Shown: one piece after another, positions 8,494 through 18,482 of the stretch
How positions within the stretch are numbered: the stretch's first letter is position 1
Layout: the number at the start of each line of letters is the position of its first letter
NCBI GenBank assembly: GCA_001627235.1
Contig: LUPB01000080.1
Location: 1 to 39,611, forward strand
Reading direction: 5' to 3'
Source of the DNA: Nitrosopelagicus sp. REDSEA-S31_B2
GTDB lineage: Archaea; Thermoproteota; Nitrososphaeria; Nitrososphaerales; Nitrosopumilaceae
Length of the DNA: 39,611 bases
Notes under the pieces: generated by a model
Seen by the model: the letters and a program-made list of their open reading frames with translations, nothing else
Told to the model about the DNA's origin: nothing
Databases searched by the model: none
Made by a program: the position numbers and the translations under genes

Positions 8494-8661
8494 CTACTTT
8501 TTAATTCCCAGTGCCCTATTTTTCAATCTTAGTTGAGTGCTGCGACATTTTCTACATCTTGTGGCGCTCATATCTAATCTTGCTCCACATGAAATACAAA
8601 TTTTCATGTGCAATCTTGCTTTTTGTGCAATCTGTTTCTTTAGTGGATCTGCAACTGGCAT
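8494..8661 (-). CDS. rpl40e: 50S ribosomal protein L40e
   Basis: Manual reverse-strand translation: MPVADPLKKQIAQKARLHMKICISCGARLDMSATRCRKCRSTQLRLKNRALGIKK*; CxxC...CxxC zinc ribbon. Absent from the ORF track. Confidence 0.93.
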   Translation of the reverse strand: MPVADPLKKQIAQKARLHMKICISCGARLDMSATRCRKCRSTQLRLKNRALGIKK

Positions 8662-8690
8662 AGTAATTCGTCAAAAATCTCGTATTTATT

Positions 8691-9608
8691 CTATTGGCTA
8701 CTCATCTTGCCTGCTAGAAGCACTGCTACCTCGCCTGGTCTCTTTGCAACTGGAATATTTGCCTTGGCAAACATGGATATTTTTGATTCTGCTGAACCAT
8801 ATGTTCCCATGACTATTGCGCCTGCATGTCCCATTCGTTTTTCTTTTGGTGCTTGACGTCCTGCAATATATCCGACAATTGGTTTCTTGAAACCTGTATC
8901 TATGATATGTTGAGCCAAAATCTCTTCAGAATCTCCTCCAATTTCTCCGACAACTACCATTGCCTCTAATTCAGGATCATCTTTTACCATGTCAAATGCA
9001 TCAATCATTCGTGTTCCGTTAACTGGATCCCCTCCAATACCGATTGTGATGTTTTGTCCAAAACCTGCGCTGGTCAAATTATTTGAAATTTCATAAAGTA
9101 ATGTTCCGCTCTTTGACAAAACTGCTACTTTTCCAGATGAAAATGGACTTGCAGGCATAATTCCCACTTTAATCAATCCTGGCACAATCACTCCTGGAGT
9201 ATTTGGTCCAATCATAACTGCATCCTTTTGTTTTGCTAATTCTATTACCTCCATTGCATCTCTAATTGGAACGTGCTCTGGAATTGCAACTAGTAGTTTT
9301 ATTCCTGAGTTAAGAGCATCTTTTGCAGCATTTAAGAAAAATTTTGCTGGCACAAATACTATTGAAATCTCTGCACCCGTTGCCTCGACTGCATCTTTGA
9401 CTGAATCGTAAATTGGAATTTTATCTTCAAATTTCTGTCCTGCTTTTCCTGGTGTAACTCCTGCTACAATATTTGTTCCATAATCTAACATTAATTTTGT
9501 ATGAGTTGAACCATACTTTCCTGTAATCCCTTGTACAATTACTGGTTGTTTTTGGTAGTTACCGTCTACATTTTTTTTTCCGCGAAGAATTTCATAAATG
9601 TCTGTCAT
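8691..9608 (-). CDS. sucD: Succinate-CoA ligase alpha subunit
   Basis: 'VIVQGITGKYGSTHTKLMLDYGTNIVAGVTPGKAG', 'GRQAPKEKRMGHAGAIV' contains the phospho-His motif. Confidence 0.92.
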   Translation of the reverse strand: MTDIYEILRGKKNVDGNYQKQPVIVQGITGKYGSTHTKLMLDYGTNIVAGVTPGKAGQKFEDKIPIYDSVKDAVEATGAEISIVFVPAKFFLNAAKDALNSGIKLLVAIPEHVPIRDAMEVIELAKQKDAVMIGPNTPGVIVPGLIKVGIMPASPFSSGKVAVLSKSGTLLYEISNNLTSAGFGQNITIGIGGDPVNGTRMIDAFDMVKDDPELEAMVVVGEIGGDSEEILAQHIIDTGFKKPIVGYIAGRQAPKEKRMGHAGAIVMGTYGSAESKISMFAKANIPVAKRPGEVAVLLAGKMSSQ

Positions 9609-10711
9609 TTGTTTGCCTCCATTACAACTCCATTAATTGCTTCTTCAATTGAATCAAACATTTTGGTTTTTGTATCTTTTAGCATTTCTTTTGCTTTATC
9701 TGATTCTGTTCCCATTAATCTTGCAAAGACTGGAAGATCAATTAAATTATTATCATATGCTTGAATGAAAGCCTCTGCAACTGTTGTTGTTTTTACAATT
9801 CCTCCATAAAGGTTTACAAGAATTCCTTTCACTCTTTTCATTTTACTAATTAATGTCAAAGCTTCATAAACTGACTCTGTTGTTGCACCGCCACCAACAT
9901 CTAGAAATGTTGCTGGTTTTCCACCGTTGTCTGTAACAAGATCAAATGTTGACATTACTAATCCCGCTCCGTTTCCAATAACTGCAATATTTCCATCTAA
10001 TTCGACAAGTGAAAATCCGCTTTTCTCAGCTTGTTCTTCCAATTCTGATTTTTCTTGATATTTTTGTAATTCTTCATGTCTAAAGTTTGAATTGTCATCT
10101 GTCATAACCTTGCCATCAAGTGCCATCAATGTTCCATCTTTTAAAATTGCAAGTGGATTGATTTCTGCTAATTCTGCTTCTTTTTCAATAGTTAATTTTG
10201 ATAGTTTTTGTAGCATTTCTACAAACTGTTCTTCTTGTGAATCTTTGAGACCAATTTCATTTGCAACTTCTTTTGCTGTTTGTGCATCAACATCTCCTAG
10301 TCCTACTTCACGAATTGTTTGATTCTTTACTGACTCTATTTCTACTCCGCCTTCTGATGATGCAATAATTGTGTAACATCTCTTACTTCTGTTCAAAAAC
10401 AATGATAGATACAATTCTTTTTCAATATCTGCCATTTTTTCAAGCAAAATGGCTCGAGTTTTTTCACCTTTGATTGACATATTCAATAATTGTGGATATT
10501 TTAGCTCAAATTCGTCATCACTGTTACACTTTTGAATTCCGCCGGCTTTTCCCCTGCCTCCTACTGGAACCTGTACTTTGATAACAAATGGATATCCTAA
10601 CTCTTTAGCATCTTTGCGACCTTTTTCAATGTCTGTTGATGAAATGCTTGGTGGAGTTCTAATTCCAAACTCCTTGAAAAGCTCTTTTGCTTGATACTCT
10701 AATAATCGCAT
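9605..10711 (-). CDS. sucC: Succinate-CoA ligase beta subunit
   Basis: ATP-grasp 'MRLLEYQAKELFKEFGIRTP', 'GGRGKAGGIQ', 'ATFLDVGGGATTE'; overlaps sucD by 4 nt. Confidence 0.93.
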   Translation of the reverse strand: MRLLEYQAKELFKEFGIRTPPSISSTDIEKGRKDAKELGYPFVIKVQVPVGGRGKAGGIQKCNSDDEFELKYPQLLNMSIKGEKTRAILLEKMADIEKELYLSLFLNRSKRCYTIIASSEGGVEIESVKNQTIREVGLGDVDAQTAKEVANEIGLKDSQEEQFVEMLQKLSKLTIEKEAELAEINPLAILKDGTLMALDGKVMTDDNSNFRHEELQKYQEKSELEEQAEKSGFSLVELDGNIAVIGNGAGLVMSTFDLVTDNGGKPATFLDVGGGATTESVYEALTLISKMKRVKGILVNLYGGIVKTTTVAEAFIQAYDNNLIDLPVFARLMGTESDKAKEMLKDTKTKMFDSIEEAINGVVMEANK

Positions 10712-10744
10712 AAATTTTGTCTAAAAAATGGACTTTATATTCTG

Positions 10745-11077
10745 TTAGCTCTCAAATTGGTCTTCTAACAAGTCTACTACTTGTCCAAAAAGATCTTTAC
10801 TCTTTTTCAACAGTCTGTTTGGAAATTCCTCAGTTGAAAATACTATCTGCTGTTTAATCTCTGGAATTACCATGCCTCCTGAAACAATGACTTGTTCGAT
10901 TACGTGTTCTTGGGTTAATGTACAAACGATCTCTTCAAACACATCTTCGGTTTCTTCTAATGTCTCTCTATACAAGACAATCGGAGTATTTGTCTGACTG
11001 ATAAAATTTGTAGCCTTTACTAATAATTCATGTAAATGCTGAGTTGACCATGTGTCAAGGCTAATCTGCTTTACCAT
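10745..11077 (-). CDS. Hypothetical protein
   Basis: 110 aa ORF between sucC and ileS, same strand; no recognised family. Confidence 0.6.
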   Translation of the reverse strand: MVKQISLDTWSTQHLHELLVKATNFISQTNTPIVLYRETLEETEDVFEEIVCTLTQEHVIEQVIVSGGMVIPEIKQQIVFSTEEFPNRLLKKSKDLFGQVVDLLEDQFES

Positions 11078-11153
11078 GCCCTAGTATAACGAATTTCTTA
11101 TTTAAGCCCCGCAGATACTTGCAAGCTCGACTATTTGTCAAACTTTTGTAAAA

Positions 11154-14100
11154 TTATTCGACTCCGATCCTAATTTTGAGGCCGTCTATGTCATCTTCTT
11201 TATACTCTTTACAGGAATCTGTAAAATCAACGCTTTTCACTCTGACTAGAAATGCAATTTCTTCTGTTTTTTCTTTGATTAATTCTAGTGAATCCTGATC
11301 AAGATCTAAAATTGATGCTTTACTTAGGATGTCTGTGGGATTGTAACCTCTTTCTTTTCGTAATGTCTGTATACGTCTTGCCAAATCTTTTATCAATCCT
11401 TTAGCCATCATCTCATCATCTCTTTCTAATGAAATTATGACAATCAGATTTTGTCTTTTTGCAAATTGATATTTTTCATTCACCTCGAAATCAACTATAA
11501 AATCTTCTTTATCTAGCACAATTGAGTTCTCTCCAATCTTGAATGTGTAGGAATTTTTTTCTTTTAATCCATTGATTATTAATTCAGGCTCTGTTTCTGA
11601 GAACATTTTTAATAATTTTCCCATATCTTGTTTTGCTTTTGGTCCGATGGCACTTCTTTCTAATTCAATTTTAGGCATCACTGGCAATCCCTTTTCTTTT
11701 AATTCTAGATACTGTTCTATTCCTTCAGTTTTTTCAATTTCAATTATCTCATAATCTTGTACATTCATCTGTGACTTTGTCAAGTCTGAAAGTGATTCTA
11801 GAACTTGTTTCTGTCCTTTACTGACGCAGATTAATGCCTGATTGAGTGGCCATCTTCTTTTCAATTTGCCTTTCATTCTTGCAGCCGATGTTACTGAAAC
11901 TGTCTCTTTCAATAAATCAAAAGATGTTTCTACTTTTTCATCAATTAATGTCGTATCTACTTTTGGCCATGATTCAAGTAAGATATTCTCTTTTTCTGAA
12001 AACATTGCTTCATAGAGATATTGAGTTGTAAATGGTGCAAATGGATGCATTAGTATGTCAATTGTTTTCAAAGTTTTTGCAAGAATTGCATAAATCGTAA
12101 ACCGTCTGTCTTTTTTTGAATCATCTTCGTCCCATAATTCTGATTTTGTAATTGGAATGTATATCTGACTGAGAGAATTTATCAAAAAGTCTTCTATTGC
12201 TTTTGCAGATTCATGGAATCTACACGAATTGTTTGATTCTGTAGTCTTTTCAATCATTCTTTGAAGCTTTGATAACAACCATACATCTGGAGGTGTTAAC
12301 AATTCATTCTTTTTGGCCCATTCAATTGTTGATTCTTCTAAACTAAAATTATCATACTCACTGTTTTGTTTGTAAAATGTATGCAAATGATATAATGTAC
12401 TGATAACTTGGTAAGGCCTTGACATTAATTCCTTGGTGCTGAAGTTTAATGGTTCAATGGGACTTGATTTCCACATAAAATAAAATCTTACAAGATCTGC
12501 AGGATACTTCTCTAACAATTCTTTTGCTTCTAAAACATTGCCTTTACTTTTACTCATTTTATTTCCATTTTCATCTAGAACGTGTCCTTGAAACAAAAAT
12601 GATTTGTAAGGTGAAACTGGAGAATTATTGTATATCACATTTTCAATTAATAGTGTGTATGCCCATCCTCTTGTCTGATCAATTCCTTCTGTAAAGAATG
12701 GCGCTGGAATCTTTTCTTTGTATGTTGCTTCATCTAATGATGCAATTGGCGCTGAACCGCTGTTATGCCATGTATCAAGAACAAATTCTTCTCTTGACAT
12801 TATTGCATTACATTCTTTACATTTCACTTTGATCTTATCAATCCATGGTCTATGTAACTCAAAGTTTTCTCCGTCTGGTAATTCTATTGCAGATTCAATA
12901 ATTTCTTTTCTTGAAAATAATCTTTCCATATTTCCACATTCGTCACATTTCCAGACTGGAATTGGACATCCCCAAAATCTTTCTCTTGAAATACACCATG
13001 GATGTTTTTCTTTGATAATTTCTAAGAATCTGTTTTTTGGTTGATCAAAAAAGTATTCTACATCTTCTGCTGCTTTAATTGCTTTATCGCCTAATTTGTC
13101 TAGCATATAGAAATATTCTCTGCGTGCAAGCCATACTAATCCGTGATTGCAACGCCAACATAATGGGTATTTGTGTTTAATTTTTCCAATTCTTACTAAT
13201 GCATTTCTGTCTTTTACATCATGAACTAATTTCTCATCTGCATCTCTTACAAATAATCCTGCATATTTTCCTGCGTCTTCGGTAAATCTTACTTGATCGT
13301 CAATTGGGCAAAAAACTTCGACCTTACGTTTCATTGCTATGTTGTTATCCTCTTCTCCATTTGCAGGTGAAAGGTGTACTAATCCGCTTCCTGCATTTAC
13401 ATCTACAAAGTCTTCTGCAACTGCAACATGATAGTTATCCTGTTTTGCAATTTCTGCAAGTTTTGGAATTTCATCTAATAGTGGATGGATGTATTTCTTA
13501 CCTTCCATCTCTGTTCCCAAAAATGTTCTTTCTATCTTATACTCTTCAATTTTTACTTCATTCATGAATTCTTCTAATCTTGTTTTTCCAACAATCCATG
13601 TCTCCTCCTCAACTTTTACCTCAACATATTCTTCTTTTGGATTTAATCCTACCATTGCATCTGTAACTAATGTAAATGGCATTGTAGTCCATACAATCAA
13701 AAATTTGTCTTCGTCGGCAAGTTTTACTTTGTAATATAATGATGGATCCTTGACCATGTCATAACCCTGATTTACTTCTGAATGGCTTAGTGATGTCTGA
13801 CAACTAGGACAATATGCAACTACTCTAAACCCCTCAGTCATTATGTCATTTTCAAATGCTTTTCTCATCAACTCCCATTCTTTTTCAATAAATTCATCTT
13901 TGTATGTCCAATACGCGTTTTCTTGATTAAATGACATTCCAAGTAGATCATCAACTTCTACCCATTTTGTATGATATTTTTTTACAATATTTTTACACTC
14001 AGAAACTAATTTCTCAATATCTTCAGACGATGTAATATCGCTTTTGCCATTTTCAATTCCTAGCTCTTTTTCTGCTTGTAGTTCTACTGGCAGACCTTGT

Positions 14101-14354
14101 GTGTCCCATCCTGCATTGAAAATAACTTTGTTTCCTGATAGTACGTTGTATCTATACCATAAATCCTTGAAAACTCTGCCTCTTAGATGTCCTGCATGAG
14201 GAATCCCATTCATTGTTGGAGGTCCCTCGATAAACATTATCTCATTATTTTTTTCTGTATCTTGGTCGATCATTTTTGAGATATCTTTGTCTTTCAAATC
14301 ATTTTTTACAATTTTCTCAATTTGTTTTATATCAAAATTTTCTACCAGTTCCAT
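11154..14354 (-). CDS. ileS: Isoleucyl-tRNA synthetase
   Basis: 1066 aa; 'HAGHLRGR' (HIGH-equivalent), 'NKMSKSKGNV' (KMSKS), archaeal-type architecture. Confidence 0.95.
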   Translation of the reverse strand: MELVENFDIKQIEKIVKNDLKDKDISKMIDQDTEKNNEIMFIEGPPTMNGIPHAGHLRGRVFKDLWYRYNVLSGNKVIFNAGWDTQGLPVELQAEKELGIENGKSDITSSEDIEKLVSECKNIVKKYHTKWVEVDDLLGMSFNQENAYWTYKDEFIEKEWELMRKAFENDIMTEGFRVVAYCPSCQTSLSHSEVNQGYDMVKDPSLYYKVKLADEDKFLIVWTTMPFTLVTDAMVGLNPKEEYVEVKVEEETWIVGKTRLEEFMNEVKIEEYKIERTFLGTEMEGKKYIHPLLDEIPKLAEIAKQDNYHVAVAEDFVDVNAGSGLVHLSPANGEEDNNIAMKRKVEVFCPIDDQVRFTEDAGKYAGLFVRDADEKLVHDVKDRNALVRIGKIKHKYPLCWRCNHGLVWLARREYFYMLDKLGDKAIKAAEDVEYFFDQPKNRFLEIIKEKHPWCISRERFWGCPIPVWKCDECGNMERLFSRKEIIESAIELPDGENFELHRPWIDKIKVKCKECNAIMSREEFVLDTWHNSGSAPIASLDEATYKEKIPAPFFTEGIDQTRGWAYTLLIENVIYNNSPVSPYKSFLFQGHVLDENGNKMSKSKGNVLEAKELLEKYPADLVRFYFMWKSSPIEPLNFSTKELMSRPYQVISTLYHLHTFYKQNSEYDNFSLEESTIEWAKKNELLTPPDVWLLSKLQRMIEKTTESNNSCRFHESAKAIEDFLINSLSQIYIPITKSELWDEDDSKKDRRFTIYAILAKTLKTIDILMHPFAPFTTQYLYEAMFSEKENILLESWPKVDTTLIDEKVETSFDLLKETVSVTSAARMKGKLKRRWPLNQALICVSKGQKQVLESLSDLTKSQMNVQDYEIIEIEKTEGIEQYLELKEKGLPVMPKIELERSAIGPKAKQDMGKLLKMFSETEPELIINGLKEKNSYTFKIGENSIVLDKEDFIVDFEVNEKYQFAKRQNLIVIISLERDDEMMAKGLIKDLARRIQTLRKERGYNPTDILSKASILDLDQDSLELIKEKTEEIAFLVRVKSVDFTDSCKEYKEDDIDGLKIRIGVE

Positions 14355-14425
14355 CTATCGTTTGAATCTGCTTTTCCTATAAAATCTCTTTGAGGAATAT
14401 ATACTAGAATTCTGTTGGATAATTA

Positions 14426-15688
14426 TTGGTTAATGTCTTGGTAGTAGGTTCCGGTGGACGTGAACATGCACTAACATGGAAATTATCAAATTCTGATAAG
14501 GTTGAACAAGTTTTTACTGCACCTGGTAATGGCGGAACGTCAAATAATGTATTGATTTCTGTAGATGATATTGATGATCTAGTGAAATTTGCTCAAGAAA
14601 AAAACTGTTTTACTGTTGTTGGTCCAGAAGCTCCACTTGCAAATGGAATTGTTGATAAATTTCATGAAAAACATATGCCCATTTTTGGTCCGTCCAAAAA
14701 TGCTGCTCAATTAGAATCAAGTAAAATCTGGGCGAAAGAATTCATGAAACGAAACTCTATTCCTACTGCAGATTTTGAAATCTTTGATGATGCACAAAAA
14801 GCAAAAGACTTTGTTAAATCATATGATAAGCCTGTTGTAATCAAGGCCGATGGTTTGGCTGCTGGAAAAGGTGTAATTGTTTGTGATAGTAAAGATGAAG
14901 CAAATGATGCGATTGACACTATTTTGACTAACAAAACATTTGGTGATGCTGGCTCTAAAATTATTGTTGAAGAAAGAATTGATGGAATTGAAGCCTCATA
15001 CATTGCATTATGTGATGGAAAAATAGGAATTCCTATGGCCACAAGCCAAGACCATAAACGAATTTTTGATGATGATAAAGGTCCCAACACTGGAGGTATG
15101 GGTGCATATTCTCCAACTCCGATAATTGATGACCATCTTGCATCTGAAATTCAAGAAAAAATTATTGATAAAACAATTGTTTCAATGAATAAAGAAGGAA
15201 TTGAATTCAAGGGCTTTCTATATGCAGGAATAATGATTAAAGATGGTATGCCATACGTTCTAGAATACAACGTGCGTATGGGTGACCCCGAATGTCAACC
15301 AATCTTAATGCGTCTTGATTCTGATTTGTATGAATATCTTCTCGCATCTTATGAAGGAAATCTAAAAGATCTCCCAAAGATTTCTTGGAAACAAGAATAT
15401 GCGGTATGTGTTGTTCTAGCATCAAAAGGCTATCCTGAATCTTATCCAAAAAATGATAAAATCACTGGATTTGAAAATATACAAGAAAATTCATTTGTAT
15501 TTCATGCAGGTACTAAAAAAGAAGATGAAAATATTTTGTCTAATGGTGGCAGAGTTCTTGGAGTTACTGCATTGGGTCTGACTCTACAAAATGCAATTGA
15601 TAATGCTTATTCTGCATGTCAAAAACTTGATTGGAAAAACAAATACCATCGTAATGATATAGGAAAAAAAGGGCTTTCTTACTTATGA
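14426..15688 (+). CDS. purD: Phosphoribosylamine-glycine ligase
   Basis: 'VLVVGSGGREHALTWKL', 'KADGLAAGKGVIV', 'FKGFLYAGIMI', 'EYNVRMGDPECQPIL'. Confidence 0.95.
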   Translation: MVNVLVVGSGGREHALTWKLSNSDKVEQVFTAPGNGGTSNNVLISVDDIDDLVKFAQEKNCFTVVGPEAPLANGIVDKFHEKHMPIFGPSKNAAQLESSKIWAKEFMKRNSIPTADFEIFDDAQKAKDFVKSYDKPVVIKADGLAAGKGVIVCDSKDEANDAIDTILTNKTFGDAGSKIIVEERIDGIEASYIALCDGKIGIPMATSQDHKRIFDDDKGPNTGGMGAYSPTPIIDDHLASEIQEKIIDKTIVSMNKEGIEFKGFLYAGIMIKDGMPYVLEYNVRMGDPECQPILMRLDSDLYEYLLASYEGNLKDLPKISWKQEYAVCVVLASKGYPESYPKNDKITGFENIQENSFVFHAGTKKEDENILSNGGRVLGVTALGLTLQNAIDNAYSACQKLDWKNKYHRNDIGKKGLSYL

Positions 15689-16243
15689 TGTTTTAATTAC
15701 ATCCTTTTCTGTAACAATCCAATCCATCTTGATATCATTTTTAGAAACTGGAATTGTCTTCACAATTTGTTTTGAATATGAAAGTCCAATTTTAACTGCA
15801 CCACTTCCTTCCAAATATTTGTCATAAAACCCAAAACCATATCCTATTCTATTTCCTTGATTGTCTAATCCTATACATGGAATTAGAATAACATCATGAT
15901 TCTCTTGAATTGGAGTGTTATCTTTTGGTTCAGGTATGTCGAATTCTCCCTTTTCTAATTTTGATACATCCTCAACTTTTCTAAATGTCATTTCATCTTG
16001 TGATACTTTTGGTAATGACACTGATTTTCCTTCATTTAGAAAATAATTGATAATATCGTTAGTTTGTACTTCACTACCAATTGAAGAATAACATCCAATT
16101 GTTTCTGCCTCTGAAATTATCTTCATTTTTGTCACTTTTGAAAAAATTTTCTTACTATGAATCTCCATTAAATCAAATGATGTGGAATCTCTTTTCTCTA
16201 GAAGATGCTTTCGTAAAGCAGCTTTTTCAGGATTTGATGTCAA
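15683..16243 (-). CDS. 5-formyltetrahydrofolate cyclo-ligase family protein
   Basis: 186 aa; 'LLEKRDS', 'VILIPCIGLDNQGNRIGYGFGFYDKYL'. Confidence 0.88.
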   Translation of the reverse strand: MTSNPEKAALRKHLLEKRDSTSFDLMEIHSKKIFSKVTKMKIISEAETIGCYSSIGSEVQTNDIINYFLNEGKSVSLPKVSQDEMTFRKVEDVSKLEKGEFDIPEPKDNTPIQENHDVILIPCIGLDNQGNRIGYGFGFYDKYLEGSGAVKIGLSYSKQIVKTIPVSKNDIKMDWIVTEKDVIKTS

Positions 16244-17096
16244 TTCCTCTTGATAGTGCTGCTGCAGTCACTGTATTTTTCAAAAGCATAGCTACTGTCA
16301 TTGGTCCCACTCCTCCTGGAACGGGTGATGCAAATGATGCTTTTTCAATAATTTCTGAGTAATCTGCATCTCCAGATAACTTTCCCTCATGTCTAGTTGT
16401 TGCAACATCAATCACTATTGCTCCATCCTTAACCATATCTGGTGTAAGCTTGAAAATTTCTCTATTTCCAACACCTGTTATTATAATATCTGACTCTAAA
16501 CAAATTTTTTTCAAATCTTTTGTTCTTGAGTGACATGTTGTAACCGTTGCATTATTTTGTAATAACAAATGATACAGTGGTTTACCAACTAGGTTACTAC
16601 GATTAATTACAGCCACATTTTTTCCTTCTAAATCAATATTGTAATATTTACACATCTCAATAATACCTGATGGTGTACATGCAACTAACATCGCTTTTCC
16701 AATTGCCAATAATCCCACATTAGGTGGTGTTAATCCATCCACATCTTTTTCAGGTAAAATTTGTGTTGTTGTATTAAATTCATTCAGATGTTTTGGTAAT
16801 GGAAGCTGAACTAAAATTCCATGTACTGAATCATCATCATTTAATTTTTGAATTAATTCATTTAATTCGTTTTGTGTAATATCTGCTGTTGGGGTATGAT
16901 CTTTTGTTAAGATTCCTACCTCATCACATGCTTTGTGTTTATTTCTGACATATGTTGCTGATGCAGGATTATCTCCAACCAAAACTGTTGCAAGACATGG
17001 ATTTACTCCTTTTGATTTTAAATCCTCAACAATATCTTTAACTTGAGATTTGACATTTTTTGCAACCTCAATTCCATCAATCTTTGTTCCTGTCAA
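16227..17096 (-). CDS. folD: Methylenetetrahydrofolate dehydrogenase/cyclohydrolase
   Basis: 'SATYVRNKHKACDEVGI', 'GILVQLPLPKHL', 'PEKDVDGLTPPNVG', 'PVPGGVGPMTVAMLL'. Confidence 0.95.
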   Translation of the reverse strand: MTGTKIDGIEVAKNVKSQVKDIVEDLKSKGVNPCLATVLVGDNPASATYVRNKHKACDEVGILTKDHTPTADITQNELNELIQKLNDDDSVHGILVQLPLPKHLNEFNTTTQILPEKDVDGLTPPNVGLLAIGKAMLVACTPSGIIEMCKYYNIDLEGKNVAVINRSNLVGKPLYHLLLQNNATVTTCHSRTKDLKKICLESDIIITGVGNREIFKLTPDMVKDGAIVIDVATTRHEGKLSGDADYSEIIEKASFASPVPGGVGPMTVAMLLKNTVTAAALSRGIDIKS

Positions 17097-17176
17097 TGAT
17101 GGTAAATTCTAAAAGCTAATAATAAATCCTTGAAAATCGTAGAAAGGAAATTATTTGGTGAATTAAAACTAGTTTT

Positions 17177-17461
17177 ATGTTCGTAGCAATTGTAGATGTA
17201 AGTCTAAAAGAGGAAAAAATTCCTGAATTTAAGACATGGATTACAGAATCTAACAAGATTCTCTCAAAATTTGAGGGATTTGTTTCTCGTCGTCTACTTG
17301 AAGGTGAAGATGGCTCTAAACGAATAATGGTTGAGTTTGAAAATTTTGATCAATTTAAAAAAATGCATCAAAGTCCAGAACATGAGCAATTTCATGGGCA
17401 ATTAGGTGCTTTCATGGAAGCCCCTCCACAACGTCATTTCTATCATGTAGTTGCAGAGTAA
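17177..17461 (+). CDS. Antibiotic biosynthesis monooxygenase (ABM)-fold protein
   Basis: 94 aa ferredoxin-like fold pattern 'FVAIVDVSLKEEKIPEFKTWITESNKILSKFEGFVSRRLLEG'. Confidence 0.75.
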   Translation: MFVAIVDVSLKEEKIPEFKTWITESNKILSKFEGFVSRRLLEGEDGSKRIMVEFENFDQFKKMHQSPEHEQFHGQLGAFMEAPPQRHFYHVVAE

Positions 17462-17462
17462 A

Positions 17463-17783
17463 ATGAAATTTGAGTATGATACCACTGATTATATTCGGAA
17501 AATAAACAAAGGAAATTCCTATTTTGATACATTTCTAAACAAAGAAAGTCTTGCTGCTGGAATATTAATTTTGAAACCTGGAGAAGAAGATACTCAACTT
17601 CCACACGATTCTGATGAAATGTATTACATTTTAGAAGGTGATGGATTTTTAAAAATCAAAAATAAGGATTATGTCTTAAAAAAGGGCAAAGCATTTTTTG
17701 TACCAAAAGATACTAAACATTATTTTTTTGGAAATAAGAAAAAACTTAGTGTACTCTATTTTTTTGGCGGACCAGATAATTAA
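17463..17783 (+). CDS. Cupin-domain protein
   Basis: 'GILILKPGEEDTQLPHDSDEMYYILEGDGFLKIKNKDYVLKKGKAFFVPKDTKHYF'; ATG at 17463 is in the frame of the track ORF. Confidence 0.88.
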   Translation: MKFEYDTTDYIRKINKGNSYFDTFLNKESLAAGILILKPGEEDTQLPHDSDEMYYILEGDGFLKIKNKDYVLKKGKAFFVPKDTKHYFFGNKKKLSVLYFFGGPDN

Positions 17784-18400
17784 TTAGAAATCTTTACTTT
17801 TCTACCTTTGATTTTTATTTTATTTCTTGCAAAAAGCTCTACTGCTTTTGGGTATGCTCTGTGTTCTCTAACAAGGATTTTTTTTGAAAGTGTTTTTTCT
17901 GTATCATTAGGACTAACTTGTACAATTTCTTGTAAAATTATAGGTCCTGTATCAACTCCTTCATCGACAAAATGAACTGTACATCCAGAGTATTTTGCAC
18001 CAAAGTCTATTGCTTGTTTTTGTGCATCTAATCCGGGAAATGATGGTAATAATGCTGGATGAATATTCAAAATTCTATTTTTATACTTTTTAATGAAATA
18101 TGGACTAATAATTCGCATAAATCCTGCAAGACAAACCAATCCGTTAGTTGGCGTAACTTTGTATTTTTTTAATATGGCAATTACTTCTTTGTCAAATTGC
18201 TGTCTTTTTCCTTTGTAATTTGAACTATCGATCACTTCTGTTTGAATCCCCATTTTTTTTGCAATTTTCAATCCTTTTGCATCTGGTTTATTTGAAATAA
18301 CTACTGTAGGTTTGATAGGAATTTTTTTCTTTTTTATTGCTTTGAGAATTGATTCCATATTGCTACCTCTTCCTGAAATCAATATCCCTAGATTTTTCAA
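17780..18400 (-). CDS. purN: Phosphoribosylglycinamide formyltransferase
   Basis: 'NLGILISGRGSNMESIL', 'LAGFMRIISPYF...ILNIHPALLPSFPG'. Confidence 0.93.
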   Translation of the reverse strand: MKNLGILISGRGSNMESILKAIKKKKIPIKPTVVISNKPDAKGLKIAKKMGIQTEVIDSSNYKGKRQQFDKEVIAILKKYKVTPTNGLVCLAGFMRIISPYFIKKYKNRILNIHPALLPSFPGLDAQKQAIDFGAKYSGCTVHFVDEGVDTGPIILQEIVQVSPNDTEKTLSKKILVREHRAYPKAVELFARNKIKIKGRKVKISN

Positions 18401-18482
18401 TATCTGATTTTACTCATGCAATAAATTAAACGCTATGTTAACATTCGATCAAACTTGCAATTTATAATCAAATCTGTATGAT

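Noticed and set aside
11572-13734. Several + strand ORFs antisense to ileS in the ORF track
   Set aside because: Low-complexity antisense shadows of a clear long gene; no domain signatures. The same applies to antisense ORFs over uvrA, uvrB, uvrC, carA and carB.
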